Below are positions 56,479 to 64,000 of a stretch of DNA of 64,000 nt, one piece after another. This stretch comes from Halicephalobus mephisto. Lineage: Eukaryota; Nematoda; Chromadorea; Rhabditida; Panagrolaimidae. Below the pieces are notes generated by a model that searched no databases, was not told where the DNA came from, and saw only the letters and a program-made list of their open reading frames with translations. Positions within the stretch are counted from its first letter, which is position 1. Each line of letters starts with the position of its first letter. The position numbers and the translations under genes are program-made. The stretch spans positions 248,001 to 312,000 of the forward strand of contig SWDT01000211.1 of NCBI GenBank assembly GCA_009193035.1, in the 5' to 3' direction.

Positions 56479-56610
56479 ATAAATTATATTATAATCTAGA
56501 AAACTTGCATTTGTATTTGGAATATGCAATACTATACAAAGAAAAATTATTTCCATGTCTTATATACTAAATGAATAAAATACCTTCTATTACTAGCTTT
56601 TTAATTCTAT

Positions 56611-56935
56611 ATTGGACTATAATGTGTAAAGCTTCTGAGAGATCTTTTGATGCTGAATGTAAATATACACAATATTTCTGGGAATTGTTTAGATTGGTAC
56701 AAGTCATTAATTTAAAAATAGTTTTGTAATGAAATAAAAAAGCTCCATTAATATGAGATTCGATAAAACAGGATTATATGCACTAAGATAAGTTCTTAGT
56801 TATCAACTATGGAGATAACTTAACAAGATTTGCTAATACTCCAATATGATCTCTTTAAACTTTTTTCTGTAATATTTCGAAGTAAGAAAATTCATCTCTC
56901 TCATTTTCAATATCCTTGGTATACATCATTATTGT
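56611..56935 (+). repeat. left arm of large inverted repeat
   Basis: About 325 bp, from ATTGGACTATAATGTGTAAA to CCTTGGTATACATCATTAT. It is the reverse complement of 57728-58055 with roughly 15-18 mismatches and small indels, about 95% identical by eye. No coding frame. Confidence 0.85.
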
Positions 56936-57727
56936 TTATAAGATAATACAACTATGTAATTTTCTTCTTTATTCGCTAATGTTTCAATTTTCATTTTAAT
57001 TTACTAATTATTTACTGCACTCTCTAGGCACAAATCGGGCCATACGATTCACAGTATTTTGATCCAGTTTTTTCATCATAATGGGTTTTGTATTTTTCTA
57101 TATTCAATTTTTTATTTATTTCATTTATAATTTTCCATAAAGCGTATAACATCAATGGTTATATGAGGAGTAACTAAGTTACGGAACTGCAGTCTCAAGA
57201 GCAAAAATTATGGAAATATTGAAAGATATCAACATGACTCAATTAACAAATAAATGATTTATTTAGTTCTGAATGCTATTTTGCTGAATTTCATGTGTTA
57301 ATGATCTTTAGAGTACATCTTCGAATAATATTCATAAGAAATAATTGGAATTCAAAGTATTTTAAGTCATCTTTTAATTGAAACAACGGGGAAATTACAA
57401 GGGATGTTTGAAAAGTACCGAAACTAGTGGATTTCCTGAAATTTAAAAATGACAGCAAAAGAACTTTTCCAAGATTGATTCAACAAAATAATTGTTGATA
57501 CAAAATCACAATTTTAGAATATTTTTCTCAACCAAGCGATAGATCCATCAATTTTGACATTTCTGTGTTTGCCCCCTCGATATTCAAACTTATTTTTCCG
57601 ATTCCAATATTGATGAACAAAAAATAATAAAAAATGAAAACAACCCAATTGTTACTATATTACAGTTTTATGTTACTTTCAATAGTAATTGTTATGTAAA
57701 AGTCAAGATAAAGACTCCAATCTATTA

Positions 57728-58055
57728 ACATATAATGATGTAACCAAGGATATTGAAAATGAGGAAGATGAATTTTCTTACTTCGAAATATTACGGAAAA
57801 AAGTTTGAAGAGATCATATTAGAGTATTAGCAAATCTTGCAAAGTTATCTCCATAGTTGATAACTAAGAACTTATCTTAATGCATATAATTCTGTTTTAT
57901 CGAATCTCATATTAATGGAGCTTTTTTATTTCACTACAAAACTATTTTTAAATTAATGACTTGTGTACCAATCTAAACAATTCCCAGAAATGTTATGTAT
58001 ATTTACATTCAGCATCAAAAGATCTCTCAGAAGCTTTACACATTATAGTCCAATG
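57728..58055 (-). repeat. right arm of large inverted repeat
   Basis: Reverse complement of 56611-56935 at about 95% by eye, ending ATTATAGTCCAAT. The differences are mostly single-base transitions, so the arms are either young or kept alike by gene conversion. Confidence 0.85.
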
Positions 58056-58351
58056 TAGGAGTATTTAAATATTACTCATTTGTTTTGACTTGGAAATGAC
58101 GTTTGTGAACGTCAGCCATTCGCTACCAAATTTTTGAATTCTTTTCCAAGAGTTTGCGGAAGGGATTGAAAATGATTGTCGACGCATGTTGGATGTTATT
58201 GAACCGATGAAGCGTTGAAGTTGACATTGCGCGAGTCAATTCAACCAATTCTTCCTGACAGAGTGAAACTGAAGTAAGTCAAGTCGGCCAGAAACGTCAA
58301 ATCAAGAGTGTCTGGGATTATTTTTCGTTTTTGTCAATCTGTCCGGAAAAT
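58056..58351. other. promoter region of LEA-like gene 2
   Basis: Less AT-rich than its surroundings. No open frame of note. Probably holds the promoter and 5' UTR of the next gene. Confidence 0.4.
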
Positions 58352-59042
58352 ATGAAATATACTGTGGTTCTTATTCTGGCTGTCGTGATTGATTCTTGCT
58401 TTATGGTAAGGTTATTATCTTGAAATTGACTATTTGATGAGTCCTTGCAGCAAGAAGATCCAATAGAGCAAAGGATTGCTGGGCATATCAACAATGGCAT
58501 CGATAACATGGCTGATGGAGTCACCAACCTCAGTAGATTAGTAATGATAAAATTATTTATAATGGATTTATTTCAGGACACGGTTTCTCCAATATTGGCG
58601 ATGCTGCTCGAGATAAGTTTGTCGGAACTGTAAATGCTGTTGGTGAGTAACTTTCTTCATTACTTTCCACTTTTTTGCTTTATTCTCTTCGACTGTCGAT
58701 ATTTTAGGCGATGGTTTTGAAAATCTAAAAGATGGAGCCGAACAGTGGTTTGCTAATACGAAAGATAATTTCCATAACTGGTGGTATGGTGCTGGTAGGA
58801 ATTATTATCTTTCTTTCATTCGAATACATATTCTTTGAGTTTATAAAATCTTGAAATTTCCAGGACAGACTGCTTCTAACTTCGGTAATAATGTCCGTAA
58901 TGGGATTTCCAACGCAGGAGACACCTTAGGCAATGGAGTCAGATACATCTATGACGGAGCTGGAAACATCATCGGAAAAACTGAAAATGCAGTTGGAGTA
59001 AGACTTCAGAATGCCGGCGAAGCTTTGCAGAATGGTAAATGA
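58352..59042 (+). CDS. secreted LEA-like repeat protein (gene 2)
   Basis: Five exons, 58352-58405, 58451-58532, 58577-58642, 58708-58794 and 58864-59042, close to 155 aa; introns are 44-69 nt. Signal peptide MKYTVVLILAVVIDSCFM, then QEDPIEQRIAGHINNGIDNM. The mature chain repeats a unit of about 20 residues with Gly-Asp/Asn turns: FSNIGDAARDKFVGTVNAVG, DGFENLKDGAEQWFANTKDN, SNAGDTLGNGVRYIYDGAGN and VGVRLQNAGEALQNGK. No cysteine in the mature part. Intron positions are phase 1 at repeat borders, each exon carrying about one unit, which suggests growth by exon duplication. LQN(A/T)GEA is shared with gene 1, so they are likely related. Amphipathic helix role is inferred. Confidence 0.75.
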
Positions 59043-59139
59043 AGAAATTTCAAAATTGAGTACACATAAATTTTATTTCATTAAGCTTTAATCGAGTATA
59101 AATGAAGGATTATTTGTTCTATAGAAAGATTCTCAAAGA

Positions 59140-60932
59140 TTAGCAGGACTTTGAAAGCTGAGTAAGAGTATCCTTAAGAGTTTGAAAGGTTGTATCAAGA
59201 TAGACGTGAGCAGGGCTACTAGCAATATCTCGTAACTCGTTCTCATTCACTGTGGTACCATCGGAAACTCCAACAGCGAATACAGGAATCGATTTCTCAT
59301 GTATTTTTTTGGCATTGGGCAATGGATTGGCTCTACTGAAGCCATCTGTGAAGACAATGACGATGGGGAGAGCACCTTGGTTACGGCCAGATCCTTGCAT
59401 TTGCTCAAAAGCCTTATCCAAGGCTAGATTAGTATAGGTCGTACCTCCCATGAATCTTGCCGTGGATACAATCGATTTGAATTCAGACATTGTCTTGTTG
59501 GACCTGTAATGACACTTTGATTAACTTGTTAGATTAATTATGGATAGTTACCCTAGAGGAACAGAAACTTTGACTTGTCGTTTACCAGAATATTTGATTA
59601 GGGCGAAATCGGAATTTTCACCGAAAATCTCGACAAGTTCACACGCTAGTTCTAACTGTTTCAAATATCTCTGTCTAAGAGATCCAGAAGCGTCAATAAC
59701 AAAAACCACGTCAAATTTGCAGTTACTCGATCCCGTGGATTCTGAAGGACCACTTGACTTATCTTCCTCTTCACTTCCCTTATCCTCCTCTTCACTCTCC
59801 TTATCCTCTTCTTCACTGTCCTTATCCTTTTCTTCACTGTCCTTCTTTTCCCCTTCGGAAGTATTTTTAGTTTTAATACTTTTCTTTTCTTTATCACTTC
59901 CATCACTCTCATTACTAAGTACAGAATTTGCACTTTCACTTTTCTCGTTACACTCTTGCAATCTGCTCAGGAGTTCTTTATAACTGTCATCGCCGTTCAG
60001 TAAATTATCTTCTGTTCCGCTAATCATCAGCAGTTCAAATCTAAAAGACAAGACATCCGGTTTTGTCTTGGAGGAAACAGAATAAAAAGAAAACAGGAAT
60101 TCTAATTAGTCCTGATGAAAAACTTACCTTCCATTAACTTCACTGAGAGAAACTGCAAAAGTACGAAGGTTATTCATCTGATGTAATTCCTTAACTGGTT
60201 CATCAATGTGGTCGTAACTGAATCCATCTGTGATAACAACGAGATTTGTCATCACATCAGGTCTTCTGTTTTTCAAATCCTCTTGAGCAAGCTGAAGAGC
60301 TCGACCAGTAGCCGTAACTCCAGAGAAATAGGGGAGATTAGCAATTATGTTGGAAATATTTTGCTTATCTTGAGGATCCGCCAAGGATATTTTGATCTTT
60401 TGGCGGTACTTACTACTATACACGATAACACCGACATGACTCTTTTCAGATGAAATGTCAAGGCCTTTGACAACATTTGATACATACGTGCGATGTTTCT
60501 CAAAAATAGTTCTTACAGAGCCAGTAGAATCAACAACGAATATTGTGTCCGAGACGCAACCTGAAATAATAGAATTATGTCATGGATTAAACGTCGTATT
60601 ATCGAACCATCGTTTTTATAATTCACTTCAGATTTTGCAGTTTCAGGCTTTGATTCTTCTTGTTGGACTTCTACTTGCTGGAACTCAGAGTCATCAACAA
60701 TCTTAGGGGAAGATTTTGGAGGTTCCGGTAATGGTGGTTGGGGTTGATCGACTATAGGTAAAGACTTCGGGTTAGGAGGAAGCGATTTCTCCGGCTCTTT
60801 CATCACGGTCTTCAAGACATCGTCCGAAGGTGGAACATGCCCTGGAGGCTCGATGATAGCTTCTGGATATTGAGGAGCTCCATAGCAGCATTCAACAAGG
60901 AATACTATGACGAATACTCTTGATATGGACAT
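59140..60932 (-). CDS. secreted protein with two von Willebrand factor A domains
   Basis: Exons 60932-60608, 60560-60128, 60040-59552 and 59503-59140 close to 536 aa. Signal peptide MSISRVFVIVFLVECCYG is followed by a Pro-rich stretch (LPPNPKSLPIVDQPQPPLPE). vWA 1 has FVVDSTGSVRTIF (MIDAS DxTGS variant), GVTATGRAL and VVITDGFSYD. An acidic Lys/Glu/Ser repeat (KDSEEEDKESEEEDKGSEEE) separates it from vWA 2, which has VVFVIDASGSLRQRY (MIDAS DxSGS), GGTTYTNLALDKAF and VIVFTDGFSRANPLPN. It ends at Cys just past vWA 2. Both MIDAS sites look able to bind metal. Resembles nematode secreted vWA proteins; the partner is unknown. The exon 3/4 junction creates a Gly (GG|G). Confidence 0.88.
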
Positions 60933-61274
60933 AATAGGTGGTAAGAGAGAATAACTCCGGTACAATTTATGCAATCAAGGAACAATGACTGCTAAGGTGT
61001 AATTAATTTCCTGTCAGAATGAAGAATCAACCGATTAAAAAGGTAATGACTTTCATGGCCACACCTATTGTTTTCAACCTTCAGGCCATTCGGGAGTTAA
61101 CAGTTGCGGATCGGTCATGATAAATTCTACCCTTTTAAAATAAAAACAAAAGGTAAGAGACCATAATCGTCAATGAATCCATCAAAACTCGTTTCCACCT
61201 TGTGCTTGGACTTTTTATTAACTTCTATCAGTTATAATTACACGTGATACTCCGTATTTTTTACTTTTAGAGCC
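60933..61274. other. intergenic between vWA and phosphatase genes
   Basis: 342 bp between two minus-strand genes. No gene seen. The spacing is too wide to insist on an operon. Confidence 0.45.
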
Positions 61275-62797
61275 TTAATTTCCTATTGATGTAAAAAATT
61301 TAATCACAAAGAGGAAAGACAAAACAGAGAAAGAAAGGAATGAATTACATGCAGAATTTGATTTTTCTTTCTCCATCTTGGCTACTTCTAATACATCTAC
61401 GATTAATTTATCAGTGTCACTCGGGATATCGCCAGTATCTTCTTTTTCAATACCACAGGCCAAGGGCCAATTCGGAATGGCATTAGAGCGGATAAATTCA
61501 ACGAGATCATCCAGAAGAATCCACTCGTCATTTGAAGTCATTTTTTGCAGTTCAGGTCCATAGTTTGCTCGGAAAATTAAATGTTCATCAGCAGCAAGGG
61601 GCTGATGTTCGAGAAGCCGTGCTTCCCACATTGGAGTATCTCTTACTTCCAAAATAAATCCAGCAGTTGGTTCTACCCTGTCGGTCTTCAATCCCATTGC
61701 TAACATGGCGGAGAGAACAATCTCTGTATGGCTTATGAATCCTAATAACTTCTGGGGCGCTTCGTTCCCCTCTGTCTCGTTGGAGAATTTACGAAGCCTT
61801 TCACTTATTGTCTGAAGCCAGACTCCAGCCATCATATTCTGACATGGCTTGTAGTTGGCACATTGGATTTGGGGATATTCCTCTAGATAACGGACAGTAG
61901 GTATTTATGAAATTTGTCTCACAACTTACGTAGTGCCATTATTTCATCAACGAGAGTAGAATTAGTTGACATCGTAAAGTTATCAATGTCGAGCCAATCG
62001 GGAAGCGAAAAGTTATGAATTTCCTAAAAGGATAGCACATGATTGGTTGTTTTTGACTCGAACTTATTACAAACTGATCAATATTATCAGCCAGATCAGC
62101 AGCCGAATTGAATGTAGGCGACCAACCTGTGTGGGCGCTGATATACTGCAATATTGGATCGACTTCCTCCTTTTTTGTTATCATTGCATCCAGTGTTTCA
62201 TCATCAATCGGCTTCCAGACTGAAAACCAAAACGTGAATCTACGTCAGAGTGTTCGCAAATTACCAGTATCACTTTGAGGACAGACTACATTATACATCC
62301 TCAGCATGGCGTCGTCGATCGTGTAAGGTACAGGACTCCAATCCAGAGCTAGATTCCAGACTGCGAACGACCTCGGGGGAAAGAGACCTGCGAGAACTGT
62401 TTGCAAGGTCATTTGTGTTCGACTTGCACTTGAAGTATAGAAACTTGCTTCTGATGGAAGGTAATTTCCATTAAGGAAACCTTGGAGGAACACTCTCATC
62501 TCCCTCCCAAAGGCGTATCCCTGGCGTTTCCCAAACTATAATACCAATTATGAATGGACAATACAAGTCAAGTTAAAAACAGACCGACGTGAGCTCCATG
62601 GGTCCTTCGAACCCGTAATAACCCTTTGATTCGTTGAGAAACATAGCAGGATTCCTGTTGCCATGTCTTGCTCCAAATATGACGAGTTTTGCATGAGGGT
62701 CTCGTTTAACCGATTTTTTGAAAAAATAGTCATCAGCAATTGCGGATATCAGAATAATTATTCCGAAAAAGAATACAATCGAGTAAAATCGATACAT
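61275..62797 (-). CDS. histidine acid phosphatase-like membrane protein
   Basis: Exons 62797-62585, 62535-62265, 62219-62071, 62023-61930 and 61882-61275 close to 444 aa, the family length. A signal peptide or anchor starts it (YSIVFFFGIIILISAIA). The phosphohistidine motif is present as VIFGARHGNRNPAM (RHGxRxP). Further family features are TPGIRLW-like GKRQGYAFGREMR, FYTSSASRTQMTLQTVLAGL and a WSPVPYT segment. The C-terminal catalytic HD is replaced: GFISHTEIVLSAMLAMGL has HT(E) where HDTT is usual. It ends in a hydrophobic segment (FLSFSVLSFLFVIKFF), so it is membrane-bound or GPI-anchored. Acid phosphatase activity is doubtful without the Asp, although the next residue is Glu. Confidence 0.88.
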
Positions 62798-63619
62798 GGT
62801 GACAACCGCTCAAGGGAAGCGGCTGCGCAATTTCAAGGAATTCGCGTGAGTTAAGGGTAGCTCGTTAAACTCCTTCCAAACCGTTTTTGGCTGTTGCATC
62901 ACAGCGAAATCAAATACGGAGATACAAATATCGAGAAAATGACGTGAAAACAGTGATGCACATGAGACTATTCGCCGGAGACTATTTTAGTGATTGCTTG
63001 CCCTGGAAATAAACAGAATTTTTTGTTGACATTAACAAGCCGGATTAAATAGTTCACACTCACGAAAATCACTCAATTGAACCTTTTCCCAATTTTTCAG
63101 CTGAAAATTAAAAAAACTCGTCGCTGTTTTCAACTGAGACGGACCTACTGTGATGGAATAGAGATGAAAGGATTCAGAAAGCGATCAACGCGTTACAATT
63201 GTCTGCCGTATTTCAAAATCGGAGTTGTTCGTCGACGAGCTGAAGACCGGCTTGGAAAGTAGTGAGTCCCAAAACTCTACAAGAACAGTTACTATTGTGT
63301 TTTTTGTTACCGACGATGCACGCGCACCAACGATTAAGATCGGAACGGAGGTTTTGTATCATCAGACATATGAACTGGTCAGAGTCAAATGTGCATCCTT
63401 CAAAAACTCAAAATCAAAGGGACTTGATCGGCTGGCAGAACGAAATACGGAGATCATGCGCGATTTTCTATCAAAAGTTTTTTCTCAGAGTTCAAAGAAC
63501 TATACCAGTTTTCTCTTTCAGAATGAATAGTTTACTAGTGACTCAGTGAACAGAGGAGAAACTATATCAATTTATATTGTAATCAAATATTATGAAATTC
63601 AGCATTCAAGTTTTCCAGC
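62798..63619. other. intergenic
   Basis: About 820 bp upstream of the phosphatase gene. The plus frames at 63225-63549 lack start or splice context and known motifs. No gene supported. Confidence 0.45.
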
Positions 63620-63958
63620 TTAGTAATAATCTCTATTCAAGAGATCCAAATTGTGATCGTCATTCCACCATTGCGATAATCCGAGGATCGGCTGCTTCAG
63701 CATATGGTTAATACCGTTGCTTCTTCTAAGTCTGTCCTCATACGAGACTGCATTTCGTCTTTCACGAATAAAGTTGTTTTTAACTGCAAAAAGTAAATCT
63801 GATTATGTGCATTTATGAAAATCCAAAAGTTTACCATGTTTTAGTTGTTGAATCTTCGGTCTTACTCCCAACCTTAAAATAATATAGCTTTCTGACAAAG
63901 AACAGACAGAAATAAGGACAACAAGAATCAAGCATCGTGACTTGGTCTTTGAATACAT
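63620..63958 (-). CDS. small secreted peptide precursor (neuropeptide-like)
   Basis: Exons 63958-63835 and 63783-63620 (51-nt intron, phase 1) close to 95 aa. Signal peptide: MYSKTKSRCLILVVLISVCS. The mature part has basic cleavage sites RERR and RLRR. The second is followed by SNGINHMLKQPILGLSQWWN and then DDHNLDLLNRDYY to the stop. The last ~34 residues would be released as one peptide or cut further. It has no cysteine and no amidation Gly-Lys/Arg, and I know no family with QPILGLSQWW. Neuropeptide or peptide-hormone identity is inferred from layout only. Confidence 0.6.
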
Positions 63959-64000
63959 CTTGGATATAAGTGATGGTTACCCTGAAAATTTCCTCCAGAT

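Larger units (their letters stand above)
56611..58055. mobile_element. candidate non-autonomous element with long terminal inverted repeats
   Basis: Arms of about 325 bp face each other across a spacer of about 790 bp with no long open frame. The spacer is AT-rich and includes GGGATGTTTGAAAAGTACCG (57401-57420). No transposase is seen. A clear target-site duplication could not be found: the flanks are TTAATTCTAT on the left and GTAGGAGTAT on the right. A fold-back/MITE-type element or a recent inverted duplication would both fit. Confidence 0.6.

Noticed and set aside
57000..57720. Transposase gene between the inverted-repeat arms
   Set aside because: No frame over about 60 codons and no DDE-type motif seen; the element, if one, is non-autonomous.
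1..64000. tRNA genes, rRNA, CRISPR arrays, bacterial operons
   Set aside because: No TTCGANTC-type tRNA arm with a matching cloverleaf was recognised by eye, and spliceosomal introns throughout rule out a bacterial source.

Overview
This is eukaryotic DNA, and almost certainly from a nematode. The vinculin gene (28.4-36.3 kb) reads very like the DEB-1 vinculin of Caenorhabditis as I remember it. Most introns are 44-60 nt and end in TTTTCAG or TTTTAG. Several start codons sit a few bases after such an acceptor, as at spliced-leader trans-splice sites. An insulin-like peptide has the extra-cysteine layout of worm beta-type insulins. No species can be named from the sequence. Gene models were built by joining frames at GT-AG (twice GC-AG) junctions and checking that phases close. 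I could run no alignment or RNA check.

Layout, left to right. 0.4-3.6 kb (-): a secreted C-type lectin with a long acidic tail and, 104 bp behind it, a second acidic coiled-coil protein (possible operon). 4.6-5.0 kb (+): insulin-like peptide. 5.2-7.0 kb (-): UDP-glycosyltransferase. 8.0-9.5 kb (-): DDX6/CGH-1 RNA helicase. 10.3-11.0 kb (+): small secreted protein. 11.2-13.4 kb (-): METTL13-type two-domain methyltransferase. 13.9-17.7 kb (+): Met-family receptor tyrosine kinase whose extracellular part I could not assemble. 18.0-20.4 kb (-): long-chain acyl-CoA synthetase. 20.4-28.4 kb: a long AT-rich stretch with few supported genes. 28.4-36.3 kb (+): vinculin, with a candidate nested gene in its first intron and a fold-back sequence in its third. 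38.0-40.4 kb (+): peptide-type GPCR. 40.5-41.6 kb (-): PAQR3-like receptor. 42.2-42.7 kb (+): ACOT13/THEM2-like thioesterase. 42.9-43.7 kb (-): tail-anchored protein. 43.9-44.3 kb: two tiny convergent genes. 44.5-46.7 kb (+): 4-coumarate-CoA-ligase-like enzyme. 47.3-48.7 kb (-): TBCEL (COEL-1-like). 49.3-50.6 kb (-): a Wnt ligand. 53.3-54.8 kb: two convergent four-TM proteins. 55.4-59.0 kb (+): two secreted LEA-like repeat proteins on either side of a ~1.45 kb inverted-repeat element. 59.1-60.9 kb (-): secreted protein with two vWA domains. 61.3-62.8 kb (-): histidine acid phosphatase-like membrane protein. 63.6-64.0 kb (-): small secreted peptide precursor.

The genes do not form one pathway. 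Broadly conserved housekeeping and signalling genes are mixed with lineage-specific secreted proteins. The least ordinary parts are the insulin-like peptide, the Met-like kinase lacking activation-loop tyrosines, the LEA-like pair with the inverted repeat between them, the peptide precursor at the right edge, and the phosphatase without the usual HD acid.
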